NCBI GenBank assembly: GCA_002104945.1
Contig: MCFH01000139.1
Location: forward strand, 1 to 27,966
DNA length: 27,966 nt
Direction: 5' to 3'
Origin: Piromyces finnis
Taxonomy: Eukaryota; Neocallimastigomycota; Neocallimastigomycetes; Neocallimastigales; Neocallimastigaceae
Shown: piece after piece, positions 1-10,068 of the stretch
Layout of the letters: the number at the start of each line of letters is the position of its first letter
How positions within the stretch are numbered: the first letter of the stretch is position 1
Made by a program: the position numbers and the translations under genes
Notes under the pieces: model-generated
Seen by the model: only the letters and a program-made list of their open reading frames with translations
Told to the model about the DNA's origin: nothing
Databases searched by the model: none

Positions 1-573
1 TGATTATTAAAATTATAAAATATTAATCTAACTATATAATATTTCTTTATTAATAATAATAATAATGATTAAAATAAGAATATTTACATGTATTTATATT
101 TTCTTTTAGATTTAAACTATTTACATTAAAACAATAAAATTAATAACTATTTACAATAAAAGTAATTAGAAATAACAATAAAAGAAATAATTAAAAGTTA
201 AAGAATATAAAAAGTTGTTTATTTTACAATTAATTAAAGTAATAATTATTTTTAATGTTTTAATAAAGGTGTTTAATTATATTATTTTATAACATGAATT
301 ATTATATTTGTTTACTTTTAAAGTGTAATTTACTAACGAAGTTATTAAATATTAATTAACAATTTAATTTAACAAAGTTATATATTTTGATCTCGATTAA
401 TTAAAGTTTTATTTTCTTTCAATAATCAAAATATATGCAGTGTTTAGGATTAATTATTTAAGAATTTTGGTAAAGTACTTAATTAAACTATAACTTGTTT
501 TAAGTTACTTTTAGGGTTAACTTAAAAATCAGGTTTAATAATAATTTTATATTTATTAATTTCATTATTATCA
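1..573 (-). mobile_element. LTR H1, left-arm copy, cut by window edge
   Basis: Reverse complement of the start of LTR H1 (14824 onward). Its TGATA terminus lies at 573 on the minus strand, separated from the end of LTR E by two bases (three in the right arm). It is non-coding and very AT-rich. The remaining part of the LTR lies outside the window. Confidence 0.75.
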
Positions 574-575
574 AA

Positions 576-1278
576 TGTTACGGTTCGAGGAATTTACTTT
601 TATTTATAAAATATTAATAAATTTATTAATACTCAAAAATAATATTAAAATGAAATAAGAAAAATTGTTTTATTAATAAAATTGTTTTATTAAGATATTA
701 ATATAAATTATAAAATAAAATAAAAATAAAAATAAAAATATCTGTATATTCTCTAATTCTTATAATATACACCTTTTTATACTTTTTGTAAAAAATTAAG
801 TAGTGTTAATTAAAAGAATTAGTCTTTAATTATTTACATAATTTTAGTATTTAAATTACTTTTAAATGAATAATAAAATTACATTACTATTATAATAAAT
901 ATTTATACATATTATTAAATTGATTAACATACATTAAAAGTTTACTTTAAATATATTTAACTAAAAATTTTACTATTTTACAGAAATATTATTCATAATT
1001 TTAATTAATAAAAATTCATTAACTTGATAAATTAAACTAAAAGTTCAATAAACTATAATTTTCAATATATTATTATTACTAAATTAATTTTTAAGTTTAA
1101 TAAAATAAAATTTAAGTTCAATAAAAATAATTATTAATAATTTTAAATATAATTTAAGTGTATACATTAATTTACAAATAAGAATATTGTAAAGTTTTCA
1201 TACATTTAGGAACAATAATGGATTAGGTCATAATCATTAATTATGACAAGAATAACATTATTTGTTGGTTCCTTAACA
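576..1278 (-). mobile_element. 3' LTR of left element E (LTR E)
   Basis: On the minus strand this begins TGTTAAGG at 1278, directly after the purine-rich tract downstream of pol, and ends CCGTAACA at 576. The ends form an inverted repeat TGTTA/TAACA of the usual TG...CA type. It is about 703 bp against 710 bp for the right-arm copy. It is the only LTR attached to this element, because no matching 5' LTR exists near the palindrome centre. Confidence 0.8.
772..781 (-). promoter_or_regulatory. TATA box in left LTR E
   Basis: Reads TATAAAAAGG on the minus strand, about 500 bp into the LTR. It is the mirror of 14614-14623 and the likely Pol II promoter of the element. Confidence 0.55.
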
Positions 1279-1292
1279 AGTGCCCCCACGAA
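1279..1292 (-). other. Polypurine tract of left element E
   Basis: On the minus strand a CGTGGGGGCACT stretch lies between the pol stop and the TG start of the LTR. This is where plus-strand DNA synthesis is primed in LTR elements. It mirrors 14097-14110. Confidence 0.65.
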
Positions 1293-1301
1293 GACTCTTG
1301 C

Positions 1302-2585
1302 TTACGCAAAAGCAGAGTTAAACTTTACAATATTCTTAAGATGAACATTTCGGTTCATCTGAATTCCAGTGGATATATCAGCTAAAGTAACAGTATTGAA
1401 TTGTTTCTTGACAACTTTGAGTGGTCCAACGAAATAAGGCTCTAACTTCGTTCGATTAAAATTTCTAACTAATACTAGATCACCGATATGGATATTTTTG
1501 CCCTTAGTCATACTTTGTTTTTCTTCCCTTCTAGTAGCCCAGTATTTATTCGCATTTTTAATATTTTCACAAGCTTCCAACGTCCACCTGTAATGATTAA
1601 TAAACTTCTCAAGTAAGATTTCATCCGAAGACTGATTAATACCCTTAGTAGGTCTGGCGGCAATATCAAAGGGTTGCTGATCTTCTCTTCCATAAACCAA
1701 TTCAAAACTAGAATGGTTTGTGACAGTATTTTTAGTAGTTCTGAGCGCCCAAAGAGCAGAAGGCAAAATTTCATCCCAATCCTTGTTTTCTTTCCAAGCA
1801 GTCTTAGAAGCTTTCCAATTTCTTGTTTCTATTTTCAGTCAAACCATTACTTTCAGGATGATAAGTTGAGACAAACTTGACATAGACATCATATAAGTCC
1901 AGGAAAACTTTGGTCATATCTGAGGTAAATTGGACACCGTTATCGGTTGTAATGACTTGTGGTACTCCATGCCGAGAGAAAACATTGATTAAAAATTTTA
2001 TGACATCCTTTGAAGTGATATTTTCGGTGGGTTCTGCTTCGACCCATTTTGTGAAATGATCCACTGCAACTATAATATATTGGTTATTGTTACGAGTTTT
2101 TACCAATGGACCAATGATATCTAAACCCAGATGAGTGAAAGGAGCTTCAACCTCAGTTGGAAGATTTTCCGTAGGTTCTGGATATGGTTGAGGGCGATTA
2201 AGTTGGCATTTTTCACATTTGGCTACAACTCTTCGAATATCATTAACCATGTCGTTCCAATAATAGCTTTTTCTCAGACGTTGATAAGTTTATAATATCC
2301 TTCATGTCCAATGTTATGAGCTTCCAAAATCAATTTCAGCTTTTCATTGGTTTCCGTGATCAGTTTTCGATAATTCCTTCCATCAATAAAGTAATCCACC
2401 CCATCTATTTTGGTGAACTTTTCTTCAACAAATTCTTTAATTACCTTAGATAGCATGGTTTCTTCTATACCTTTATTAATTTTAGTAGCTAACACTTCCT
2501 TATCTTTGTCATTTCTCATTCGAGACAGTGCATCTGCTACAACATTCTTTTTACCTTGTTCATAACGAATATCAACTCCTAGCAT
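1302..2585 (-). pseudogene. Integrase part of left element E pol, broken
   Basis: Encodes the integrase half of Ty3/gypsy Pol on the minus strand, split into three open pieces (2274-2585, 1804-2250, 1302-1766). The right-arm copy is intact across the same region. The breaks are single missing bases near 2290, 1823 and 1792 relative to the right arm; two of the three are in homopolymers. Visible parts are the end of the RNase H tail (ADALSR), the CEKC half of the zinc-binding motif, the catalytic TDNG and E residues of the DDE triad, and the C-terminal GPL segment of the GPY/F module. The enzyme would insert element cDNA into the genome. As written it cannot be made as one protein. Sequencing error is as likely a cause as true decay. 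Confidence 0.85.
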
Positions 2586-2593
2586 ACTAGCTG

Positions 2594-4297
2594 TTAAACA
2601 CCATCTTGTTTGTCTTGCATTGTTTGGCTCCTTATTTTAAATAATCCAATTAATGGTTTATGATCAGTATAGACGATAGTCTTGAATGGACTTCCCATTA
2701 TATAAGGCTTTAATTTAGTAATGCAGTAAAATAAGGCAGTCCCTTCCAAGTCAGTAATTCCATAATTTTTTTCTGCTTTCGTCAGACTTCGGCTAATATA
2801 ATGAATTGGATGTTCAATATCTGTGCCTTCCTTTTGTAATAATACTCCTCCGATTCCTTCATACGATGCATCTGTTCGGATTATAAATTCTTTCTCAAAA
2901 TCAGGGAATTTCAGAATAGGCGCATTAATTAACTTTTCTTTCAATATAATAAAACTCTCTTGTTGTTCATTACACCATTTGAAAGGAACACCTTTTCTAA
3001 GCAGCTTACACAAGGGAGCAGTAAGTTTAGCATAATTAGGAATAAAATCTCTATAATATCCAATTGAACCTAGGAATGATCTTAATTCATGGATATTCGA
3101 AGGAGGTTTCCAATTTTTTATAGCTTGGATTTTGTTATCTAATGGTTTAAGACCTTCTGTAGTTAAACGATGGCCTAACACGTCAACTTCAGTTTGCATA
3201 AAATGACATTTTTCAATATTGATTTTTAGTTTGTTTTCCCGGAAAATTGCTAAAACTTGATTTATATGTTCAATATGTTCTTCAATACTCTTTGAATAGA
3301 TCAGAATATCATCAATGAAGTTATAAACACACTTTCCAATTAACGGAAACAGAATCCGATTCATCTCCCTCTGAAATGTAGCGGGTGCTCCAGTGAGACC
3401 AAAAGGCATAACCTTGAATTGGTAATTTCCAAACTTAGTTGTAAAACTTGTCAATTCAACGCTTTCTTCATCCATAAGGATTTGATGATAGCCGGAATAT
3501 AAGTCCATAGTAGTGAATATAGTTGCACCATGTAAACTATCAAATATCTCATCTATAAAAGGAATTGAATAGGCATCCTTTTCAGACAAATCATTAACTC
3601 TTCGATAGTCCACGCACATTCTCCATTTCCCATTATGCTTCGGGACCAAAACCACCGGAGAAGACCATTCCGAGTACGATGGCTCAATTAGCTTTTTATT
3701 AATCAATTTAGACAATTCTTCCTTAAGTATATCAGATTTGAACTTGGCTAACCTATATGATCTTTGTTTAATTGGCTTTGCTCCTGGCTTTAAATTAATC
3801 TTATGGGGAGTTAAATTCGAAGGTGTTAGTTCTTCAGAAGAAGTAGCAATAATTTCAATATTCTCTTCCAATATCCGAACAATTTGTTCTCGATACTTTT
3901 CATTAAGAGTCTCAGTAAAATTTTTATTGTGAATATATTCTGAAGGTGGTAAACCTTCAATATTTTTCAAATCACTTTTAAAATCTTCATCACCGACTCT
4001 ACGTATCATACACATAATCTTTTCTTCATCATCATATTTGTTATTAATTGGAGCAATATCTTCAATAAATCCATTTGAATTAAATCTGCAAAGACTATAG
4101 CGAAGTGGGTGGATAAATAAGTTGTTATCCATTTGGGTTTTCAAATTAATTAACATATCATAAAAGGGGTCTTCTTTATCCACCACTCTAAAATCAGCAG
4201 TGATTGTAAGATCATTTATCTGGACCGGTACTCTAATAATTATGCCTTCCGAATAGTCATCATTTTTAGTAGCTAAACGTATTCTTCCACAACTCAA
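2594..4297 (-). CDS. Reverse transcriptase-RNase H part of left element E pol
   Basis: A 567-codon open stretch on the minus strand covering the end of the protease region, the whole reverse transcriptase and most of RNase H. It shows the RT motifs MDLYSGYHQ, MPFGLTGAPATFQ and the catalytic box FIDD, then the RNase H start RTDASYEGIGG and TDHKPL. It copies element RNA into DNA inside the virus-like particle and degrades the RNA strand. It runs through a point where the right-arm copy is broken (T-run at 11403-11405). It then loses frame at a 4-T run (2635-2638) where the right arm has five. The first codon listed is not a true start, because the protein is made as Gag-Pol. Confidence 0.9.
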   Translation of the reverse strand: MSCGRIRLATKNDDYSEGIIIRVPVQINDLTITADFRVVDKEDPFYDMLINLKTQMDNNLFIHPLRYSLCRFNSNGFIEDIAPINNKYDDEEKIMCMIRRVGDEDFKSDLKNIEGLPPSEYIHNKNFTETLNEKYREQIVRILEENIEIIATSSEELTPSNLTPHKINLKPGAKPIKQRSYRLAKFKSDILKEELSKLINKKLIEPSYSEWSSPVVLVPKHNGKWRMCVDYRRVNDLSEKDAYSIPFIDEIFDSLHGATIFTTMDLYSGYHQILMDEESVELTSFTTKFGNYQFKVMPFGLTGAPATFQREMNRILFPLIGKCVYNFIDDILIYSKSIEEHIEHINQVLAIFRENKLKINIEKCHFMQTEVDVLGHRLTTEGLKPLDNKIQAIKNWKPPSNIHELRSFLGSIGYYRDFIPNYAKLTAPLCKLLRKGVPFKWCNEQQESFIILKEKLINAPILKFPDFEKEFIIRTDASYEGIGGVLLQKEGTDIEHPIHYISRSLTKAEKNYGITDLEGTALFYCITKLKPYIMGSPFKTIVYTDHKPLIGLFKIRSQTMQDKQDGV

Positions 4298-4329
4298 TCC
4301 AATAGATTCATATTGATGGGGAAGTTTAT

Positions 4330-4800
4330 CTAAATATTTTTTGTTATAATACTTAAGTTGCTACAGGAATCAACTAATAATTTACCTGGTACCCCATCAA
4401 CCGTTGCATCTACCATAGCGATATCTTCTTCTGATACTTCTTTACTTTTGCTTACATACGAATGATCTACATTATTTACTAATACCGAAGTAGCATTAAA
4501 ATTCTCCAGAGCTCCCACAATTTTTGTGTTGTTCTTTTCCAGTTTAAGACCTTGTGACACTTGCGTTCGTAACTTTGGAGCCGAGTTAAGTAATTGACCA
4601 AAAGTAATATTGCATTTTGTTTCGTTAAGATCTTTAACTACATTATATTCTTCCGTATCTGCTATCATTTGAATATTTCTAGCAGTTTTCTTAACCTTCG
4701 ATTCTGCAGGTTTTTCTTTCTTTTGCTCTTTCATTAATTTATTTAGAGTTGAATTAGAAGTAGATTTGGTTGATTCACTTGTGTTATCTTTCTCTACCAC
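4330..4800 (-). pseudogene. Aspartic protease region of left element E pol
   Basis: The N-terminal Pol segment on the minus strand contains a retropepsin-like site, VDGVPGKLLVDSCSNLSII. The usual catalytic triplet D-S/T-G reads D-S-C here. The frame ends just after it because a T-run at 4337-4342 has six bases where the right arm has seven. The enzyme would mature the Gag and Gag-Pol polyproteins. The upstream 60 residues are lysine- and serine-rich and look disordered. The first codon is not a genuine start. Confidence 0.75.
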
Positions 4801-5281
4801 CTTAGCACCTTTCTTATCTGTAATTGCAGAAACATTTCTTCTTCATCATAGTCGATAATAATAGGATCTTCATTAGAACTTGCCAATTCATTCTTTTCTT
4901 CTTCCTTTTGTTCACTACTACTAGCACGCTCTTTATCCCGAAGTTTTCTTTCTTTTAGTTTTTGTTCTCTGATATTCGGTTGAGCAATAATAGAAGGATG
5001 CAGTTGCTTAGGAGAAACATCTATTGGTATATTTTCTAATTCTTGTGCTTTACGTTTCCTAAGAGCAGGTGTAAGAATAGGTCTAGGATCATTTTTCAAG
5101 TTTTTGTGAAGTCGTTTTTCTTTATTACATCTTGTTCTTTGCTTATTTTATCCAACTTCCTTTTATTAGCACATACAAAGAACTGTTCATTAATATCAGT
5201 ATCTTCAAAGTCACTTTCGATTTCTTCATCATATTCTTCTTTCGACCAATCACTCTGGCTTGTTGTTTCTTCACTTGGCAT
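4794..5281 (-). pseudogene. Acidic linker at start of left element E pol
   Basis: Two overlapping short frames (5096-5281 and 4794-5099) form the segment between the frameshift site and the protease. The first is very acidic (EEYDEEIESDFEDTD). The second is rich in K, E and S (KERKLRDKERASSSEQKEEE). No catalytic motif is visible. The two frame changes are each equivalent to one missing base and are the same in both arms, so they are either real in the element or systematic errors. It is probably a disordered linker of Gag-Pol; I do not recognise a domain. Confidence 0.6.
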
Positions 5282-5316
5282 TGACTGATACTGAGCTGAA
5301 GCTATTTTATTGACGA

Positions 5317-5350
5317 TGGGAGTGCTTCTTCTCCCACTTAATGATTTAAA
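5317..5350 (-). promoter_or_regulatory. -1 ribosomal frameshift signal, left arm
   Basis: On the minus strand the slippery heptamer TTTAAAT (5344-5350) sits two codons before the gag stop. A 7-base spacer follows, then a hairpin with stem TGGGAG/CTCCCA (5331-5336 with 5317-5322). The mirror copy at 10035-10068 is identical. It would place pol in the -1 frame relative to gag. Confidence 0.75.
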
Positions 5351-6218
5351 TGATTATCATAATAACGCTTCTTGTTTCCTTCAATAATGGCTTGAAGTTT
5401 TGGGCAATTTTGTTGATAATGACCAGGTTCACTACAGAAGAAACAAGCTTTAATAGTTAAATTTTTCATTTTCTTGACTAGGTTATTCATTTCATCATCT
5501 TTATTAGGCTTTTTGGCTTCAGTAAAAGAAACTTTTCTCTTGTATGGTTGAAAATTATTATAACTTTTGGTTATTGCAGTAGTCGTTGGTAGATTACCAT
5601 CATTATCTATTCTAGTAGATAACCTATCTACCTTCTCAGCTATCTTAAAGGCCTTTTCTAGAGTGATATCATCTTTTAAAGATACTTTTCTCCATGCTTC
5701 TTTATTATTTTGTAAAGAATCTGCATAATCTAACACACTAATCTGCTTCTTCTTTTTCTTATCCAACTTTAAATATAAAGATCTATATCTTCTATTGAAA
5801 TCTTTAACTGATTCATTTCTTCTTATACGTAGTCTTCTTAGTTCCCGTAATAACATACTTTGATCTTCTTTTAACCCATAAAATGTTTCAAGGGCATTGA
5901 TAATTTTCCCAAGTGAGGGATAATCTTCTTCATTAGATTCATTTTTCTGATTCTCTTCTTCATTTTCACTTTCATATTCATCTTCACTATCACTGTCTTT
6001 ATCTTCCAACTCTTGGATTACCTTTCTTGGTTCACCCTTAGAAGTAAGCACACATGCCATGTAAATTTTCTTGGCACTAGTGATATCTTGAAGTTCAATC
6101 CATAAACTTATTTCAGAAGCCCAGGATCTTATGTCCAAATTATCTTTGGAAAGTTTTCTATATCCTTGAGTTCCTTCTTCAACTCCTTGAAATCTATCCT
6201 TGTAGTAGAATTGCTCAT
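5338..6218 (-). pseudogene. gag of left element E, one frameshift near the start
   Basis: Capsid/nucleocapsid gene of a Ty3/gypsy element, minus strand, ATG at 6218. The first 27 codons are out of frame with the rest because an A-run (T-run 6154-6157 on the plus strand) has four bases where the right arm has five. From 6138 on the frame is open to the stop at 5338. It shows a helical N-terminal region, an acidic insert (KDSDSEDEYESENEEE), and a gag core with LRRLRIRRNESVKDFNRRY. Near the C-terminus is one complete zinc knuckle, CFFCSEPGHYQQNC (C-x2-C-x4-H-x4-C), which would bind element RNA. Unlike the right copy, this zinc knuckle is in frame. Confidence 0.85.
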
Positions 6219-6848
6219 TTTCTTGTATTTTCCTTGACCGAATTTATTGCAGTACAAGATGACACAGTATAGACTCAAAAATACCTTTGATAGTCTAAAA
6301 AAAAATTATAAGTTCGAAATTCCTTTATCGACCACTTATTAGTTGTAACCAAGCTCGAAATTCCTTTATCGACCACTTGACAGAATGAGATACAAATAAT
6401 CTAGCACAGCACGTACTACCAATTATTTATTTAAATTTTTAGTATCACTCCTTACTATCTTAGTTCAGTCAGAAAAGATGAAATTATTACTTTTGTTTTC
6501 TGTTTTTCTTATAGTTAATTATTATTTGTTTTCAATTTACTAGCAAGAATTTTAATTTAATATTGTTATTACTGATTCAAGTTACCGACCAAATTATATA
6601 TAATAGACTATTAACTAAGAGTCTTTCGTCCAATGGTAAATGTTGCCGTCACCTTATTCACACGATCTAAGTTCCGTCACGTGCTTCAGGATCTTTCTAC
6701 CACCCCTAGTATACCTCTGTTGATTAGTTAATAAGGCTTGTCTATGCTGATATAACTTGTTTAACTTAAAACAGTAAGAAAAGAATATTTCAATTAGCAA
6801 TATTAAATTACTCGAAGAGAATCAACAAAAAGAATAGATATATATATC

Positions 6849-6852
<4 letters not shown>

Positions 6853-6891
<39 letters not shown>

Positions 6892-6897
6892 AATTAT
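6853..6897. repeat. T45 homopolymer
   Basis: Uninterrupted run of 45 T. The partner run in the right arm (8496-8532) is A37. The length difference between otherwise matching arms points to slippage or miscalled homopolymers. Confidence 0.9.
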
Positions 6898-6934
6898 TAT
6901 TTAAAAACTTATTTCTTTTTATAAAAATATAGGC

Positions 6935-6973
6935 CAACCTATATAATGTTAAACCATCAAGTATTATAGGTTG
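6935..6973. repeat. Hairpin in leader, 9-bp perfect stem
   Basis: CAACCTATA (6935-6943) and TATAGGTTG (6965-6973) are perfect reverse complements around a 21-base loop. The same structure is present in the mirror arm near 8410-8450. Its role is unknown; it may be an RNA structure of the leader. Confidence 0.55.
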
Positions 6974-7349
6974 TGTAATTCTAAGTGAAAATCCCTCGTA
7001 GCTCTTTGATGATAAGCCACAAATATACCCGATGGTTAATATTAAATATAATTTAATAAAAGGAAGTAACGTAATTAATTTCTTTATTATCACTAACTTA
7101 ATTAGCGGAAAGAAAATAATTGATTATCTTCCCCAATTATCAGATATAATTGAACACCAAAGTATTACGTACAGCAGTTTAACTTGCCACGCTAAGGGTC
7201 ACTTTCGAATTATTTATTTATATTTTAAAAAGAATAATTTTTAAAAATCGTTCAATTAAAAAAAAAATATTTTTTTTTTTTTTTTAAAAAATTATAAATA
7301 CTAAAATAATATTTAATTTATTAAAAATTTGAATTACAATAATAAGTAT

Positions 7350-7594
7350 AGTAGAACAGCATTTCACAGCAATTTCCAATACTTATTTAGGGTGCTTAAG
7401 TAGTTCACAATTGCCCAGCTTACCGTATTACCAGTGTCATGTAGCAATTATGCGAGGCACTTCTATTTCTCTAGCAAAATAGAAAGGTTCAGCGCTTTCC
7501 AGTATCCTACTGTGAAAGATAAACTAGACCTAAAAACTTAACCACTAATTCCTAAATAAGTACTGCTTCTAAAGCGTACTAATTCAGTTCTACT
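7350..7594. repeat. 245-bp foldback in left leader
   Basis: Two nested stems close this segment. AGTAGAAC (7350-7357) pairs with GTTCTACT (7587-7594). A 14-base block at 7378-7391 pairs with 7551-7564 at 13 of 14 positions. The enclosed sequence is less AT-rich than its surroundings. The right arm keeps only an abbreviated version at about 7840-8040. It could fold as leader RNA or be a small foldback element; no coding potential is evident. Confidence 0.6.
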
Positions 7595-7687
7595 AAAATA
7601 TTATACCTTAAAGCTTCAACAGTAATATAAATATTACCTATAACTTTGAAGGGTAAATAAATTTTTAAGAAATAATAAAATTTTTTA

Positions 7688-7690
<3 letters not shown>

Positions 7691-7727
<37 letters not shown>

Positions 7728-7761
7728 TTATTTTTTTTATTATTTATTTAAAAAAAAAAAA

Positions 7762-7824
<63 letters not shown>
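7691..7824. repeat. Palindrome centre: T35 then A-rich and A58 tracts
   Basis: T35 (7691-7725) and a short TTTA-rich stretch are followed by A13 (7750-7762), TTTT and A58 (7767-7824). The T and A tracts are themselves complementary. This is the point where the two arms meet and where a 5' LTR and primer-binding site would be expected for two head-to-head elements. Long homopolymers like this are prone to read foldback and assembly misjoins. Confidence 0.85.
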
Positions 7825-7826
<2 letters not shown>

Positions 7827-8491
7827 AAACTAATTATATTTAGAAAATACTTATTAGAATAGTTTAGTTTTTAGGTCTAGTTATCTTTCACATAATACTG
7901 AAAGCGCTGAACTTTCTATTTTTAGAAAATAGAATGCTCGATATTGTACATACACTGTATACGTAAGCTGGGCAATTGTGAACTACTTAAGCACCTAAAT
8001 AATATTGGAAAATTGCTGTGAAATGCTGTTCTACTATACTTATTATTGTAATTCAATTTTTAATAAATTAAATATTATTTTAGTATTTATAATTTTTTAA
8101 AAAAAAAAAAAAAATATTTTTTTTTTAATTGAACGATTTTTAAAAATTATTCTTTTTAAAATATAAATAAATAATTCGAAAGTGACCCTTAGCGTGGCAA
8201 GTTAAACTGCTGTACGTAATACTTTGGTGTTCAATTATATCTGATAATTGGGGAAGATAATCAATTATTTTCTTTCCGCTAATTAAGTTAGTGATAATAA
8301 AGAAATTAATTACGTTACTTCCTTTTATTAAATTATATTTAATATTAACCATCGGGTATATTTGTGGCTTATCATCAAAGAGCTACGAGGGATTTTCACT
8401 TAGAATTACACAACCTATAATACTTGATGGTTTAACATTATATAGGTTGGCCTATATTTTATAAAAAGAAATAAGTTTTTAAATAATAATT

Positions 8492-8536
<45 letters not shown>

Positions 8537-9166
8537 GATATATATATCTATTCTTTTTGTTGATTCTCTTCGAGTAATTTAATATTGCTAATTGAAATAT
8601 TCTTTTCTTACTGTTTTAAGTTAAACAAGTTATATCAGCATAGACAAGCCTTATTAACTAATCAACAGAGGTATACTAGGGGTGGTAGAAAGATCCTGAA
8701 GCACGTGACGGAACTTAGATCGTGTGAATAAGGTGACGGCAACATTTACCATTGGACGAAAGACTCTTAGTTAATAGTCTATTATATATAATTTGGTCGG
8801 TAACTTGAATCAGTAATAACAATATTAAATTAAAATTCTTGCTAGTAAATTGAAAACAAATAATAATTAACTATAAGAAAAACAGAAAACAAAAGTAATA
8901 ATTTCATCTTTTCTGACTGAACTAAGATAGTAAGGAGTGATACTAAAAATTTAAATAAATAATTGGTAGTACGTGCTGTGCTAGATTATTTGTATCTCAT
9001 TCTGTCAAGTGGTCGATAAAGGAATTTCGAGCTTGGTTACAACTAATAAGTGGTCGATAAAGGAATTTCGAACTTATAATTTTTTTTTAGACTATCAAAG
9101 GTATTTTTGAGTCTATACTGTGTCATCTTGTACTGCAATAAATTCGGTCAAGGAAAATACAAGAAA
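7825..9166 (+). other. Non-coding leader of right element E
   Basis: Untranslated region before gag. It includes the degraded foldback block (7840-8040), a block matching 6890-7250 (8140-8480), A37 (8496-8532), and a GC-richer block at 8640-8780 in which ATTAACTAA (8653-8661) can pair with TTAGTTAAT (8767-8775). Two direct repeats follow just before gag. A 70-codon open frame on the minus strand at 8140-8352 has an identical twin at 7032-7244, but this follows from the palindrome and is not evidence of coding. No LTR E sequence is present, so the element lacks its 5' LTR here. Confidence 0.6.
9007..9075 (+). repeat. Two 28-bp direct repeats before gag
   Basis: AAGTGGTCGATAAAGGAATT (then TCGAGCTT or TCGAACTT) occurs at 9007-9034 and again at 9048-9075, period 41, one mismatch. 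It ends about 90 bases before the gag ATG and is mirrored at 6310-6378. It is a plausible duplicated packaging or dimerisation signal, but that is inference. Confidence 0.75.
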
Positions 9167-10047
9167 ATGAGCAATTCTACTACAAGGATAGATTTCAAGG
9201 AGTTGAAGAAGGAACTCAAGGATATAGAAAAACTTTCCAAAGATAATTTGGACATAAGATCCTGGGCTTCTGAAATAAGTTTATGGATTGAACTTCAAGA
9301 TATCACTAGTGCCAAGAAAATTTACATGGCATGTGTGCTTACTTCTAAGGGTGAACCAAGAAAGGTAATCCAAGAGTTGGAAGATAAAGACAGTGATAGT
9401 GAAGATGAATATGAAAGTGAAAATGAAGAAGAGAATCAGAAAAATGAATCTAATGAAGAAGATTATCCCTCACTTGGGAAAATTATCAATGCCCTTGAAA
9501 CATTTTATGGGTTAAAAGAAGATCAAAGTATGTTATTACGGGAACTAAGAAGACTACGTATAAGAAGAAATGAATCAGTTAAAGATTTCAATAGAAGATA
9601 TAGATCTTTATATTTAAAGTTGGATAAGAAAAAGAAGAAGCAGATTAGTGTGTTAGATTATGCAGATTCTTTACAAAATAATAAAGAAGCATGGAGAAAA
9701 GTATCTTTAAAAGATGATATCACTCTAGAAAAGGCCTTTAAGATAGCTGAGAAGGTAGATAGGTTATCTACTAGAATAGATAATGATGGTAATCTACCAA
9801 CGACTACTGCAATAACCAAAAGTTATAATAATTTTCAACCATACAAGAGAAAAGTTTCTTTTACTGAAGCCAAAAAGCCTAATAAAGATGATGAAATGAA
9901 TAACCTAGTCAAGAAAATGAAAATTTAACTATTAAAGCTTGTTTCTTCTGTAGTGAACCTGGTCATTATCAACAAAATTGCCCAAAACTTCAAGCCATTA
10001 TTGAAGGAAACAAGAAGCGTTATTATGATAATCATTTAAATCATTAA
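9167..10047 (+). pseudogene. gag of right element E, frameshifted before zinc knuckle
   Basis: Structural Gag of a Ty3/gypsy element. The first ATG in frame is at 9167 (MSNSTTRIDF). The frame upstream is open to 9107 but has no ATG. The product has an N-terminal helical part, a strongly acidic stretch (about residues 70-95), and a gag core with RRNESVKDFNRRY. At 9920-9923 a run of four A (five in the left arm) throws the frame into a stop at 9926-9928. This leaves the zinc knuckle (from 9940) and the last codons to the stop at 10045-10047 out of frame. Gag forms the particle, and the knuckle would bind RNA. The left arm keeps the knuckle in frame, so the break is probably recent or a base-calling loss. 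Confidence 0.88.
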
Positions 10048-10068
10048 GTGGGAGAAGAAGCACTCCCA
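10035..10068 (+). promoter_or_regulatory. -1 programmed frameshift signal between gag and pol
   Basis: The heptamer TTTAAAT (10035-10041) is aligned with the gag frame as T TTA AAT, the X XXY YYZ form used for -1 slippage, two codons before the gag stop (10045-10047). A 7-base spacer (10042-10048) precedes a hairpin TGGGAG (10049-10054), loop AAGAAGCA, CTCCCA (10063-10068). After slippage the ribosome would read TCA TTA AGT in the frame that stays open into pol. All parts are seen directly; function is inferred from the well-known retroviral arrangement. Confidence 0.78.

Larger units (their letters stand above)
1..7690. repeat. Left arm of giant inverted duplication
   Basis: This stretch is the near-perfect reverse complement of 7825-15403. 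Base 1 pairs with about 15403, the pol stop at 1302 with 14087, and the leader segment ending at 7350 with the one starting at 8035. Paired coordinates sum to roughly 15384-15404. It contains, outward from the centre, a leader, gag, pol, an LTR E and part of LTR H1, all on the minus strand. The window begins inside the arm, so the true outer limit is unseen. Bases 7566-7690 have no clear partner on the right. Differences are mostly single-base losses, with a few small changes in the H1 part. Confidence 0.95.
6219..7690 (-). other. Non-coding leader of left element E
   Basis: About 1.5 kb upstream of gag with no convincing gene. It holds GC-richer, structured islands separated by long T runs. 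In order toward the centre these are a pair of 28-bp direct repeats (6310-6337, 6351-6378), a moderately GC-rich block (about 6600-6740), T45 (6853-6897), a block with a 9-bp hairpin (6935-6973), and a 245-bp foldback (7350-7594). Most is duplicated at 7825-9166. A primer-binding site and 5' LTR would be expected upstream and are not found. Confidence 0.6.

Noticed and set aside
7032-7244. 70-codon open frame identical to one at 8140-8352 on the other strand
   Set aside because: Identity is explained by the palindrome, the frame runs antisense to the element, and it lies in the structured leader. No domain or codon bias supports it.
8690-8705. GGTGGTAGAAAG as an initiator-Met primer-binding site for element E
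   Set aside because: Only TGGTAG matches and no LTR end precedes it.
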